Origin: Vallicoccus soli
Lineage (GTDB): Bacteria > Actinomycetota > Actinomycetes > Motilibacterales > Motilibacteraceae
Direction of reading: 5' to 3'
Length of the DNA: 64,000 bases
NCBI RefSeq assembly: GCF_003594885.1
Contig: NZ_QZEZ01000001.1
Location: 744,001-808,000, forward strand
Shown: positions 1 to 8,635 of the stretch, piece after piece
Layout: every line of letters starts with the position of its first letter
Numbering within the stretch: the first letter of the stretch is position 1
Made by a program: the position numbers and the translations under genes
The notes under the pieces: generated by a model
What the model saw: the letters and a program-made list of their open reading frames with translations, nothing else
Told to the model about the DNA's origin: nothing
Database searches by the model: none

Positions 1-75
1 GGCGCTCAGCGCGGCGAGGCCCAGGTTGAAGGGGCCGATCCCGACGGCGACGAAGTCGTGCACGGGGGCGCTCAC
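1..75 (-). CDS. desB: Lysine/ornithine N-monooxygenase (siderophore), N-terminal fragment
   Basis: Only the first 25 codons lie in the window; the rest runs off the left edge. The peptide carries the FAD-binding motif GIGPFNLG at residues 12-19, the N-terminal signature of SidA/IucD/DesB hydroxylases that N-hydroxylate lysine-derived amines for hydroxamate siderophores. The GTG start overlaps the TGA of the upstream decarboxylase gene in a GTGA junction, so the two are probably translationally coupled, as desA and desB are in desferrioxamine clusters. The family is clear; whether the substrate is cadaverine or an amino acid cannot be told from this fragment. Confidence 0.75.
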   Translation of the reverse strand, partial: MSAPVHDFVAVGIGPFNLGLAALSA

Positions 76-1586
76 GCCGGCACCCCCTCGCGCTCGGCGC
101 GCGCCGGGCCCGCCGGGTGCGGCACGGCCCCGCGCAGCAGGTCCTGCCCGGCCTCGCGCACCAGCGCGAGCACGGCGCGCACGTCCTCGCGCGTCGTCGC
201 CGGGTTGAGCAGCGTGAGCTTCAGCCACGGGCGCCCGCCGACGACCGTGCGGGCCACCACGGCCTCGCCCTCGTCGAAGAGGCGGTCGCGGACCGCGCCG
301 ACGAGCAGGTCCGCCGTCGCCGCGGGCACCCGCCCGCCCGGCCCGGCGGGGCGGTAGCGGAACAGGACGGTGCTCAGCACGGGGGCGCTGTGGACCTCGA
401 CGTCGGGGTCGGCGAGGAGGTCCTCGTGGACCTGCGCCGCGAGGTCGATGCACGCGTCGAAGGCGTCGCCGACGGCGTCCGCGCCCATCGTCCGCAGGGT
501 GAGCCACAGCTTGAGCGCGTCGAAGCGGCGGGTGGTCTGCAGGCTGCGGTCCACCTGGTTCGGCACCCGCTCGCCGCGCGGGTTGAGGTACGCGGCGTGG
601 TGGGTCGCGTGACGCAGCGCGGCGCCGTCGCGCACGAGCAGCGCCGAGGACGCCACCGGCTGGAAGAAGCTCTTGTGGAAGTCCACGGTGAGGGAGTCCG
701 CGCGCTCCACGCCGTCGAGCAGGTGCCGGCGCCGGCGCGAGACGAGCAGGCCGCAGCCGTACGCCGCGTCGACGTGCAGCCGCACGCCGAGCTCGCCGCA
801 GACGTCGGCCAGCGCGGCGAGCGGGTCGACCGCCCCGAGGTCGGTCGTCCCGGCGGTGGCGACGACGGCGGCGACGACGTCGCCGGCCGCCCGCGTGCGC
901 AGCACGGCCGCGCGCAGCGCGGCGGGGTCCATCCGGTGCCGCGCGTCCGTCCCGACGGTGACGACCGCGCCGTCGCCGAGCCCGAGCAGCCGGGCGCCCT
1001 TGGCGACGCTGAAGTGCCCCTGGTCCGTTGCGAGGACCCGCAGGCGCGCCCCGGGCGGCAGCGCGCCCCCGGGCAGGGCCGCGAGGGCCTCCTCGCGGGC
1101 GAGCAGCAGGGCCTGCAGGTTGGACTGGGTGCCGCCGCTGGTGAAGACCCCGTCGGCGGCGGGCCCGAGACCGGCCCGCTGCGCGGTCCAGGCGACGAGC
1201 CGGCGCTCCATCAGCGTCGCCGTCGTCGACTGGTCCCAGGTGTCGACCGAGGTGTTGACCGCGGAGGCCAGCAGGTCGGCCGCGAGCGCCGGGACGGCGA
1301 CCGGGCAGTTGAGGTGGGCGACGTACCCCGGCTCGTGGAACCACACCGCGTGCTCCAGGTAGAGGCGGGACGCCTCGCGCAGCGCCGCGGTCGTGTCGCC
1401 GAGCGGGGCGTCGAGGTCGACGCCGGCGACGAGGTCCTCGAGGTCCTCGAGCGCCGCGCCCGAGCGCGGTCGCTGCACGACGCGCACCCGGTCGGTGAGG
1501 ACGTCGAGCGCGGTCGTCATGGCCGCGGCGTAGTGGTCCACCGTCGCCCCCGAGAACAGGTGCGCGGCAGGCGTGTGCTCCGTCAC
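72..1586 (-). CDS. desA: PLP-dependent amino acid decarboxylase, DesA-like (siderophore)
   Basis: A 504-residue group II pyridoxal-phosphate decarboxylase. GGTQSN (151-156), HVDAAYG (271-277) and the cofactor lysine in DFHKSFF (K305) are intact, and the length is normal for the family. In desferrioxamine pathways DesA decarboxylates lysine to cadaverine; diaminobutyrate decarboxylases look alike, so the substrate is inferred from the coupled N-monooxygenase gene and the iron box just upstream. The GTG start at 1586 has GGAGGG seven bases upstream. A siderophore-interacting protein gene is read divergently. Expression is probably repressed by iron through an IdeR/DmdR1-type regulator. Confidence 0.85.
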   Translation of the reverse strand: MTEHTPAAHLFSGATVDHYAAAMTTALDVLTDRVRVVQRPRSGAALEDLEDLVAGVDLDAPLGDTTAALREASRLYLEHAVWFHEPGYVAHLNCPVAVPALAADLLASAVNTSVDTWDQSTTATLMERRLVAWTAQRAGLGPAADGVFTSGGTQSNLQALLLAREEALAALPGGALPPGARLRVLATDQGHFSVAKGARLLGLGDGAVVTVGTDARHRMDPAALRAAVLRTRAAGDVVAAVVATAGTTDLGAVDPLAALADVCGELGVRLHVDAAYGCGLLVSRRRRHLLDGVERADSLTVDFHKSFFQPVASSALLVRDGAALRHATHHAAYLNPRGERVPNQVDRSLQTTRRFDALKLWLTLRTMGADAVGDAFDACIDLAAQVHEDLLADPDVEVHSAPVLSTVLFRYRPAGPGGRVPAATADLLVGAVRDRLFDEGEAVVARTVVGGRPWLKLTLLNPATTREDVRAVLALVREAGQDLLRGAVPHPAGPARAEREGVPA

Positions 1587-1601
1587 AGAGCGTCCCTCCG
1601 G

Positions 1602-1620
1602 CTAGCATAGGCTCACCTAA
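1602..1620. promoter_or_regulatory. Iron box (IdeR/DmdR1-type operator)
   Basis: The 19 bases match the known actinobacterial iron box TTAGGTTAGGCTCACCTAA at 16 positions, including the whole 13-base right part. The site lies 16 bases upstream of desA and about 68 bases upstream of the divergent siderophore-interacting protein gene, so one operator could repress both when iron is plentiful. The match is seen directly; regulator binding is inferred. Confidence 0.8.
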
Positions 1621-1688
1621 GTCGGAGCGAGACACTACACAGATGGCGGCGCCGCGGTCACCCCGGGCGACGCGAGGAGGGACGCGGC

Positions 1689-2429
1689 GTGCAGCACGGC
1701 TGGGAGGGGGTCGTCCTCAAGGCCCTGCGGGGCAAGGACTTCGTGCTGACGGTCCGGGGGACCGAGCGGGTGTCCGAGCGCTACCAGCGGGTCCGCGTCG
1801 AGGACGGCGGGCTGCTCGCGGCCTGCGGCGCGCACCCGGCCATGTGGGTGCGCCTCTGGTTCGACGACGGCGGCAGGCCGCACCAGCGGGCGTACACCGT
1901 GGTCGACCCCGACCCGGCCGCGGGGACCTTCGACCTCGAGTTCGCCCTCCACGAGGGCCCCGCCGCGCGCTGGTCGCTCGCGGCGGCCCCGGGCACGACG
2001 ATCGACGCGACCGTGCAGGGCACGCGCGACACCCCACCGCCCGCGGGGAGCCGCGCGCTGCACCTCGTCGGCGACCCGGCGTCGCTGCCCGCGGTCAACG
2101 CCGTGCTCGAGGCGCACCCGTCGACGCCCGCGCGGGTGTGGCTCGAGGCCGGGCACCCCTCCGACCGCGGGCTGCCCGTGCGCGCGGGGGCCCCGCACGA
2201 GGTCACCTGGGTCGACCGCGGCAGCGGCGAGGGCGCGGGGCGGGGCCTCGTCGACGCCGTCACCGCCGCCTGGTCCGGTGCCGAGGGCGGGGCGGCCGAC
2301 CCCGGGCGCGACTGGTTCTGGGTCGCCTGCGAGGCCGCGAGCGCGCGGGCCCTCGGCCGGCACCTGCGCCGCGAGCTCGGCGTGCCCAAGGCCCGCGTGG
2401 AGGCGACGGGGTACTGGCGCGCCACCTAG
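1689..2429 (+). CDS. Siderophore-interacting protein (FAD-binding ferric-siderophore reductase)
   Basis: A 246-residue member of the ViuB/SIP family, cytoplasmic flavoproteins that reduce ferric siderophores and release iron. Visible marks are the flavin-binding RAYT stretch at 67-70, the LVGDPASLPA segment around 126-135 and the characteristic C-terminus ending GYWRAT. The GTG start at 1689 follows a GAGGAGGG ribosome-binding site. It diverges from desA across the iron box, so uptake and biosynthesis are probably co-regulated. It ends 24 bases from the convergent dapD. Confidence 0.88.
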   Translation: MQHGWEGVVLKALRGKDFVLTVRGTERVSERYQRVRVEDGGLLAACGAHPAMWVRLWFDDGGRPHQRAYTVVDPDPAAGTFDLEFALHEGPAARWSLAAAPGTTIDATVQGTRDTPPPAGSRALHLVGDPASLPAVNAVLEAHPSTPARVWLEAGHPSDRGLPVRAGAPHEVTWVDRGSGEGAGRGLVDAVTAAWSGAEGGAADPGRDWFWVACEAASARALGRHLRRELGVPKARVEATGYWRAT

Positions 2430-2453
2430 GGCACCGGCGCCACGCGGCGGGCG

Positions 2454-3404
2454 TCAGTCGTTCGCGTGCAGGGCCGCGTTGAGCCCGCCCCAGCTGCCGC
2501 TGCGGGGCACGGCCTCGACCGCGCCGGTGACGCTGTTGCGCCGGAACAGCAGCCCCGGCACGCCGGAGAGCTCGAGCGCCTTGACGACCTGCCCGTCGGG
2601 CAGCAGCACCTTGGTGCCGGCCGTGACGTAGGTGCCCGCCTCGACGACGGAGTCGTCGCCGAGCGAGATGCCGATGCCGGCGTTCGCGCCGAGCAGCGCC
2701 CGCTCGCCGACGCGCACGACCTCCTTGCCGCCGCCGGAGAGCGTGCCCATGATCGACGCCCCGCCGCCGACGTCGGAGCCGTCGCCCACGACGACGCCGG
2801 CGGAGATGCGGCCCTCGACCATGGAGGCGCCGAGCGTGCCCGCGTTGTAGTTCACGAAGCCCTCGTGCATCACCGTGGTCCCGCTCGCCAGGTGCGCGCC
2901 GAGGCGGACCCGGTCCGCGTCGGCGATCCGGACGCCGGTGGGCACGACGTAGTCGACCATCCGCGGGAACTTGTCGACCCCCAGCACCTGCACCGGGCCC
3001 GACGCGCGCAGCCGCAGGCGGGTCTCCTCGAAGCCCTCGACCGCGCAGGGGCCGTGGTTGGTCCACACGACGTTCGCCAGCGCGCCGAAGACGCCGTCGA
3101 GGACGACCTCGTGCGGGCGCACGAGCCGGTGCGAGAGCAGGTGCAGGCGCAGGTACGCGTCCTGGGTCCCGGTGATCGGCCCGTCCAGGTCGGCCTCGAC
3201 GCGCTGCACGTCGAGCCGCACCCCGCGCCGCTCGTCCTGCCCGGCCAGCGCCGCGAGCGCCTCGGGCGCCGCGGCGTCCCCCGGCTCGCCGAGCGCGGGG
3301 GAGGGGAACCACGCGTCGAGCACCTGGCCGGCGCTGCTCGTGGTGACGAGGGCCCAGCCCCAGGCGCGGCGGGGGGCGGTGTCGGCGGCGGTCTCGGTGC
3401 TCAC
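2454..3404 (-). CDS. dapD: 2,3,4,5-tetrahydropyridine-2,6-dicarboxylate N-succinyltransferase
   Basis: A 316-residue protein of the long mycobacterial DapD type. It transfers succinyl from succinyl-CoA to tetrahydrodipicolinate in the lysine/meso-diaminopimelate pathway, in the cytoplasm. The second half shows the left-handed beta-helix hexapeptide pattern, with runs such as [26 protein letters not shown] and [10 protein letters not shown]. It diverges from dapE with only 20 bases between starts, so the promoters of the two succinylase-branch genes must overlap. No unusual residues were seen. Confidence 0.93.
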   Translation of the reverse strand: MSTETAADTAPRRAWGWALVTTSSAGQVLDAWFPSPALGEPGDAAAPEALAALAGQDERRGVRLDVQRVEADLDGPITGTQDAYLRLHLLSHRLVRPHEVVLDGVFGALANVVWTNHGPCAVEGFEETRLRLRASGPVQVLGVDKFPRMVDYVVPTGVRIADADRVRLGAHLASGTTVMHEGFVNYNAGTLGASMVEGRISAGVVVGDGSDVGGGASIMGTLSGGGKEVVRVGERALLGANAGIGISLGDDSVVEAGTYVTAGTKVLLPDGQVVKALELSGVPGLLFRRNSVTGAVEAVPRSGSWGGLNAALHAND

Positions 3405-3424
3405 GGGCGGCTACGGTACCGAGG

Positions 3425-4483
3425 GTGCCGATCGACCTCGACCTGCCCGTGGACGACCTCACGGCCGCCCTGTGCGACGTGCCCAGCGTCAGCGGCGCCG
3501 AGGGCCCGCTGGCCGACGCGGTCGAGGCGGCGCTGCGCCGGGTCCCGCACCTGCGGGTCGACCGCGACGGCGACTGCGTCGTCGCCCGTACGGAGCTGGG
3601 GCGCCCCGAGCGCGTGGTCGTCGCCGGCCACCTCGACACCGTCCCCGTGGCCGGCAACCTGCCGGTGCGCCGCGAGGGGGGCGACCTCGTGGGGCGCGGC
3701 ACCTGCGACATGAAGGGCGGCGTCGCGGTCGCGCTGCGCCTCGCGGCCCACGTGCCCGGGCCGGTGCGCGACGTCACCTACGTCCTCTACGACCACGAGG
3801 AGGTCGAGGCCGCCCGCAACGGCCTCGGCCGGGTCGCGCGCACGCACCCGGAGTGGCTCGACGGCGACTTCGCGATCCTCATGGAGCCCTCGCTCGCCGG
3901 CGTCGAGGGCGGCTGCAACGGCACGCTGCGCGCGGAGGTGACGACGCGCGGCACCGCCGCGCACAGCGCCCGCAGCTGGACCGGGCACAACGCGATCCAC
4001 GACGCGGGCGAGGTGCTGCGCCGGCTCGCGGACTACGCCCCCCAGAGCCGGGAGGTCGACGGGCTCGTCTACCGCGAGGGGCTCAACGCGGTCGGGATCC
4101 GTGGCGGCATCGCCGGCAACGTCGTGCCCGACCTCTGCGTCGTCACCGTGAACTTCCGCTTCGCCCCCGACCGCAGCGAGGAGCAGGCGGCCCAGCACGT
4201 CCGGGAGGTGCTCGACGGGTACGAGGTCGCCGTCGTCGACTCCGCGCCCGGCGCGCGGCCCGGGCTCGACCACCCCGCCGCGGCCGCGTTCGTCGCGGCG
4301 GTGGGGGAGGAGCCGCGGCCCAAGTACGGCTGGACCGACGTCGCCCGCTTCTCCGCGCTCGGCGTGCCCGCCGTCAACTACGGCCCCGGCGACCCGCTCC
4401 TCGCCCACAAGGACGACGAGCGGGTGCCGGTCGAGCACCTGCACCGCTGCGAGCGGCGGCTGCGGGAGTGGCTCGGCGCCTGA
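3425..4483 (+). CDS. dapE: Succinyl-diaminopimelate desuccinylase
   Basis: A 352-residue M20-family metallopeptidase that removes succinate from N-succinyl-L,L-diaminopimelate. Metal-binding residues are visible: H69 and D71 in GHLDT, D95 in TCDMKGG, a glutamate pair in DHEEVE near 131-132, and a conserved C-terminal histidine (AHKDDE). The dimerisation domain is present and the length is typical. It faces dapD across a 20-base divergent gap and ends three bases before the convergent ABC permease gene, which leaves no room for a terminator. Confidence 0.93.
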   Translation: MPIDLDLPVDDLTAALCDVPSVSGAEGPLADAVEAALRRVPHLRVDRDGDCVVARTELGRPERVVVAGHLDTVPVAGNLPVRREGGDLVGRGTCDMKGGVAVALRLAAHVPGPVRDVTYVLYDHEEVEAARNGLGRVARTHPEWLDGDFAILMEPSLAGVEGGCNGTLRAEVTTRGTAAHSARSWTGHNAIHDAGEVLRRLADYAPQSREVDGLVYREGLNAVGIRGGIAGNVVPDLCVVTVNFRFAPDRSEEQAAQHVREVLDGYEVAVVDSAPGARPGLDHPAAAAFVAAVGEEPRPKYGWTDVARFSALGVPAVNYGPGDPLLAHKDDERVPVEHLHRCERRLREWLGA

Positions 4484-4486
4484 GGC

Positions 4487-5350
4487 CTACTTCTCCGCGC
4501 CGCCGGTCAGCCCCTCGGTGAGGAAGCGCTCGAGGAGCAGGAAGACCACGACCACCGGCACGGTGATGACCACCGACCCGGCCATGAGCACGGTCGTCGG
4601 CACCTCGATGCTGCCGGAGAGCTGCGCCAGGCCCAGCGAGACCGTCCAGCGCGAGCGGTCCTCGACGAGGAACAGCAGCGCGAAGAGGAACTCGTTCCAC
4701 GCGATGACGGCGACGAAGAGCCCGGTCGCGAGCACCGAGGGCAGCGCCAGCGGGAGCACGATGCGCCGGACGACCCCGAGGGTCCCGAGCCCGTCGACGA
4801 GCGCCGCCTCCTCGACGCTCTCGGGCACCGTCGTGAAGTAGTTGCGCAGCATGTAGATCGCCACGGGGACGGTCTGCGCGACGTAGACCAGCACGAGGCC
4901 CACGAGCGACCCGCGCAGCTGCAGGCGGCTGAGCAGCACGAAGAGGGGGATCGCCATGACGATCGCGGGGAGCAGGTAGACGCCGAGGAACAGCGCGCTC
5001 ACCTGCCGCCGGCCGACGAAGGGGAGCCGCGCGACGGCGTACGCGCCGGGGACGGCGACGAGGAGGGCGACGACCACCGTGGCCGCGGCGACGACCGCGC
5101 TGTTGGCGAGCAGGTCGACGAAGCCCTGCCCGCCCTCGTCGACGGGCGTGAGCACCTCGCGGTAGCCGGACAGGGTGAGCTCGCCGAGCCCGACGAGGAC
5201 GTCGCCGGGGTCGCGCAGGAGCTCGGCGATCGGCCGGGCCGAGAGCAGCAGCATGTAGGCGAAGGGCAGCAGGGTCGCGAGCAGGAGCCCCGCGACGACG
5301 ACGGGCCGGGCCACCCGCAGGACAGCGGTCTCCACGCGGTCGCGGCTCAC
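4487..5350 (-). CDS. ABC transporter permease, sugar type (MalG/CUT1-like)
   Basis: A 287-residue inner-membrane permease with about six hydrophobic segments and an EAA loop (EEAALVDGLGTLGVV) that should contact the ATPase. The start chosen is the GTG at 5350, which overlaps the stop of the upstream permease in a GTGA junction; the open frame continues upstream only as noncoding shadow. It is the last gene of a binding protein-permease-permease operon. Family members usually import mono- or oligosaccharides; the substrate here is unknown. No ATPase gene is linked. Confidence 0.9.
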   Translation of the reverse strand: MSRDRVETAVLRVARPVVVAGLLLATLLPFAYMLLLSARPIAELLRDPGDVLVGLGELTLSGYREVLTPVDEGGQGFVDLLANSAVVAAATVVVALLVAVPGAYAVARLPFVGRRQVSALFLGVYLLPAIVMAIPLFVLLSRLQLRGSLVGLVLVYVAQTVPVAIYMLRNYFTTVPESVEEAALVDGLGTLGVVRRIVLPLALPSVLATGLFVAVIAWNEFLFALLFLVEDRSRWTVSLGLAQLSGSIEVPTTVLMAGSVVITVPVVVVFLLLERFLTEGLTGGAEK

Positions 5351-6369
5351 AGCGGGTCCTCCCCGCGCCGGCGCAGCAGCCACAGGTAGAGCGAGACCAG
5401 CACGACGAGCACCGCGGCGAGCACGAGGCTCTGCGCCGCGGCCGCGCCGACGTTGCGCTGCACGGTGAGCAGCTCGTACACCCGCACGCTGGCGACGCCG
5501 GTGCCGGCGGCGCCGCCGGTGAGCAGGAAGATGTCGTCGAACTCGTTGAAGGTCCAGATGCTGCGCAGGACGACGAGGACCGCGATGACGGGGAGCAGCT
5601 GCGGCAGGACGATGTGCCGGAACGTCTGCAGCGGCGTCGCGCCGTCGACCCGGGCGGCCTCCTCGACGTCGGCGGGCAGCGCCTGCAGCCGCGCGAGCAG
5701 GAAGAGGAAGGCGAAGGGGAAGTAGCGCCAGCCCTCGAAGACGACGACCGTCAGCAGGGCCGTCGGCACGGGCACGTCCAGGCCGAGCAGCGACAGCTCG
5801 CCGCGCGCCTGCGACAGGAACGCGACGGGGTCGTCCCACCCGAGGAAGCGCTGCCCCCAGACGTTGACGACCCCGAACTCGGGGTTGAGCATCGTCCGCC
5901 AGACGAAGGTCACCGCGACGACGGGCGCGATGTACGGCAGCAGCATCGCCGCCCGCACGAGCCCCCGGCCGCGGAAGGGGCGGCGCAGCGCCAGCGCCGC
6001 GACGAGGCCGACGCCGACCGCCACCGCCGTCGAGCCGACGGTGTAGACGAGCGTCGTGCGCAGCGACTCCAGCAGCGCGTCCGACAGCAGGACCCGCTCG
6101 AGGTTGTCCAGCGTCAGCGGGTCGGTGAGGCCCGCCTGCCCGACGCGGATGAGCCGCAGGTCCTGGAAGGCGATGAGGACCGACCACAGCAGGGGGGCCA
6201 GCACGAGCGCCAGGACGATGACGAGCGTCGGCGACATCAGCCACAGGCCCGTGCGCCCGCGCCGCTGGGCCAGCGTGCGCCGGCGCCCGCGGCGCCCCCG
6301 GTCCCGGCCGTCCTGCGGGGGCGGCGCTCCGCGCTCGGCGAGCGCCGCCCCCGCGGGGGCGTCAGCCAC
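5347..6369 (-). CDS. ABC transporter permease, sugar type (MalF/CUT1-like)
   Basis: A 340-residue permease. It starts with a charged, arginine-rich cytoplasmic tail of about 40 residues, followed by a first membrane helix near 42-67 and five more. The EAA loop reads EEAARVDGATPLQTF, as in MalF-type permeases. The GTG start lies inside the end of the upstream binding-protein gene (8-base overlap), and the stop overlaps the next permease. The two permeases should form a heterodimeric channel fed by the lipoprotein encoded upstream. Confidence 0.9.
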   Translation of the reverse strand: MADAPAGAALAERGAPPPQDGRDRGRRGRRRTLAQRRGRTGLWLMSPTLVIVLALVLAPLLWSVLIAFQDLRLIRVGQAGLTDPLTLDNLERVLLSDALLESLRTTLVYTVGSTAVAVGVGLVAALALRRPFRGRGLVRAAMLLPYIAPVVAVTFVWRTMLNPEFGVVNVWGQRFLGWDDPVAFLSQARGELSLLGLDVPVPTALLTVVVFEGWRYFPFAFLFLLARLQALPADVEEAARVDGATPLQTFRHIVLPQLLPVIAVLVVLRSIWTFNEFDDIFLLTGGAAGTGVASVRVYELLTVQRNVGAAAAQSLVLAAVLVVLVSLYLWLLRRRGEDPL

Positions 6370-7774
6370 CGAGGTCCTCCTGCACGGTGCGCGCCTCCTC
6401 GGCCATCTGCGTCGCGGCGTCGGCGGGCTCGGCCCCGCCGCTCAGCGCCGTCGCGAGGGCCTGCGGCACGACGAACTGCCCGGCCACGGCCCCGGCCAGC
6501 TCGCCCTGCCCCTGCGGGAAGCCCCAGCGGGCGAAGGTCTCCGGGCTCGCCGCGACCGCGTCGAGCACCTCGGCCGGGTAGAAGTCGGACAGCGGCGCCT
6601 TGCGGTCGACGCCCGCCTCGAGCCCGCGCCACGCCGTGAGGAACGCCTCCGGGTCGTCCGCGGTCCCGGTGCGGACCGGCACCTTGCCCTCGGGCGCGAT
6701 GGCGAGCCACTGCTCGTACGCGTCCCCCATGACGTGCTGGACGAGCTCCGACGCCGCGTCCGCGTCGCCGCCGGAGAGCATCGCGAAGGAGACCACCTCG
6801 CCGTAGTTCGCCGGCCCACCGCTCGGGCCCTGCAGCGACGTGACGATGCCGGTGTTCTCCGCGAGGAACGTCGGGTCGGCGGCGCACTCGGAGCAGGTCG
6901 GCAGCGCGTCGTCGCGCAGCCCGGCGAGCTCGTCGAGGATGAACGAGGACCAGACGACCATGGCCGCGCGCCCGGCGAAGTACGCCGCCCGCGTCGTGTC
7001 GACGTCCTGGTTCCCGCTCGGGGCGTGCTCGCGCAGCAGGTCGGTCCAGAAGCCGACGCTCTCGACGCACGCGTCGCTGTCCAGGGCGACCTCCTCGCCG
7101 TCCACGAGCTCGCAGCCGTTCGCCAGCGCGACGTGCTCGAAGGTCTGCTGCGTGAACGAGTCGTTGGGAGCGGTGCTGGCGACGATCCCGCGCACGTCCC
7201 CCTGGTCCAGGGCCGCCGCGGCGGCGGCGAGCGCCTCGTACGAGTCCGGCGCCGGCAGCCCGGCCGCCTCGAACAGGTCGGTGCGGTAGAGCAGCAGCTG
7301 CGCCCAGCCGTCGCTGGGCACGGCGAGCTGCTCGTCGCCGTCCCGGGTCAGCTCGAGCGCACCGGCGGAGAAGGTGTCCTCGCCGAGCGCCTCGACGACG
7401 GACGCGGCCGCCCCCGTGTCGAGCAGCCCGTCGGTCTGCAGCCGGCTCACCGCCGCGAGCGGCGCGGCCGCGATGACGTCCGGGAGCTCGTCCGACGCCG
7501 CGGCCGAGCTCAGGACCGTCGTGAGCTGGTCCTCGGCGACGGGGACCAGCTCGACCTCGGTCCCCGTGCGCTCGCCGAACGCGTCGACGATCCGCTGCTG
7601 CGCCTGGACCCGGTCGGTGAGGTCCTCGACCGTCCAGACCGTGAGGGCACCGCCCGACCCGCCGTCCGACCCGCCGTCGTCGCCCCCGCAGGCCGTGGCC
7701 AGCAGCGCTGCCGCCGCCACCGCCGCGGCGAGGCGGCCGGCCCGCACCCGGGGCCCTGCCAGTGGACGCACCAT
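6362..7774 (-). CDS. ABC transporter substrate-binding lipoprotein (extracellular solute-binding family 1)
   Basis: A 470-residue secreted binding protein. The N-terminus is a lipoprotein signal: arginine-rich start, hydrophobic core, and LATAC with the lipidated cysteine at residue 29, followed by a Gly/Ser/Asp-rich linker. The rest resembles family 1 sugar-binding proteins, starting LTVWTVEDL. An unusual CSEC pair lies in the middle of the protein. The ATG at 7774 has a GGGGAGG ribosome-binding site. It heads a three-gene importer operon. The ligand is not deducible; family 1 members usually bind sugars. Confidence 0.88.
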   Translation of the reverse strand: MVRPLAGPRVRAGRLAAAVAAAALLATACGGDDGGSDGGSGGALTVWTVEDLTDRVQAQQRIVDAFGERTGTEVELVPVAEDQLTTVLSSAAASDELPDVIAAAPLAAVSRLQTDGLLDTGAAASVVEALGEDTFSAGALELTRDGDEQLAVPSDGWAQLLLYRTDLFEAAGLPAPDSYEALAAAAAALDQGDVRGIVASTAPNDSFTQQTFEHVALANGCELVDGEEVALDSDACVESVGFWTDLLREHAPSGNQDVDTTRAAYFAGRAAMVVWSSFILDELAGLRDDALPTCSECAADPTFLAENTGIVTSLQGPSGGPANYGEVVSFAMLSGGDADAASELVQHVMGDAYEQWLAIAPEGKVPVRTGTADDPEAFLTAWRGLEAGVDRKAPLSDFYPAEVLDAVAASPETFARWGFPQGQGELAGAVAGQFVVPQALATALSGGAEPADAATQMAEEARTVQEDLGG

Positions 7775-7868
7775 CGTCGCCTCCCCGTCGTCACGCGCGC
7801 CGGGAGGGGCCCGCGGCGCTGCGGTGCGCCGATGGTAGGGGCGTCGGGGCCGCGAGGGCGGGCACTCC

Positions 7869-7902
7869 GGCGGCGGCGCGCCCCGCGGGCCGCGCCGCCG
7901 CC
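7869..7902 (-). terminator. Hairpin terminator after wrbA
   Basis: A perfect 12-base inverted repeat (7869-7880 with 7891-7902) encloses a 10-base loop, 18 bases beyond the wrbA stop in the direction of transcription. It lacks a U tract, as is common in GC-rich actinobacteria. It separates wrbA from the ABC importer operon on the same strand. Confidence 0.6.
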
Positions 7903-7919
7903 ACGACGGGTGCGCTCCG

Positions 7920-8525
7920 TCAGCCCTTGAGGCGCTCGGCGACGCGCACGCACCGCGTCGCCATGTGGTCGAGCGCCGCGTGCTCCTCCTCGCCCGGGTC
8001 GATGTCGTTCGCACCGCCGGAGACGTGCGAGACGCCGTACGGGTTGCCGTCGTTGAACTTGACCGCGGGGTCGGTGTAGCCGGGCGGGACGATGATGCCG
8101 CCGAAGTGGTAGACGGAGTTGTACAGCGCGAGCAGGGTCGACTCCTGGCCGCCGTGCTTGGTCTGCGTCGAGGTGAAGCCGGCGTAGACCTTGTCCGCCA
8201 GCTTGCCCTGCGCCCACAGCCCGCCGAGCGTGTCGAGGAACTGCTTGAGCTGCGCGGCGACGTTGCCGTAGCGGGTGGGCGAGCCGAGCAGGACCACGTC
8301 GGCCCAGTCCATGTCGTCCGCCGTCGCCTCGGGGACGTCCTTGGTCGCCTCGGCGTGCGCCGCCCAGCCGGCGTTGCTGCGGACGGCCTCCTCGGGGGCG
8401 AGCTCGTGGACCTTGCGCACGCGGACCTCCGCGCCCGCCGCCTGCGCGGCCTGCCCGGCGCGCTGCGCCATGTGCGCGACGTGTCCGGTGGAGGAGTAGT
8501 AGATGACGGCGACGTTGACGGGCAT
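7920..8525 (-). CDS. wrbA: NAD(P)H:quinone oxidoreductase, WrbA type
   Basis: A 201-residue flavodoxin-like protein, the usual WrbA length. The FMN phosphate loop (YYSSTGHV, residues 9-16), GSPTRYGN (81-88) and the GGANDI stretch near the C-terminus fit the type IV quinone oxidoreductases, which reduce quinones by two electrons and limit oxidative stress. It is a single gene followed by a hairpin. Together with the ABC importer it separates dapE from the LOG gene, which are usually closer in actinobacteria. Confidence 0.92.
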   Translation of the reverse strand: MPVNVAVIYYSSTGHVAHMAQRAGQAAQAAGAEVRVRKVHELAPEEAVRSNAGWAAHAEATKDVPEATADDMDWADVVLLGSPTRYGNVAAQLKQFLDTLGGLWAQGKLADKVYAGFTSTQTKHGGQESTLLALYNSVYHFGGIIVPPGYTDPAVKFNDGNPYGVSHVSGGANDIDPGEEEHAALDHMATRCVRVAERLKG

Positions 8526-8635
8526 GGGACCTCCGGTGCTCGGCGCGGGGCGCGCCCTCGACGACTGCTTGCCGGGTCAACGACTACCCCACGGCGGGGC
8601 GTCGCGCACCCCCGGGCGTGGCTAGCCTGCCGCCC

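Noticed and set aside
1643-2482. Alternative 279-codon frame starting ATG at 1643
   Set aside because: It overlaps the siderophore-interacting protein gene in another frame and shows only Arg/Ala/Gly-rich shadow sequence.
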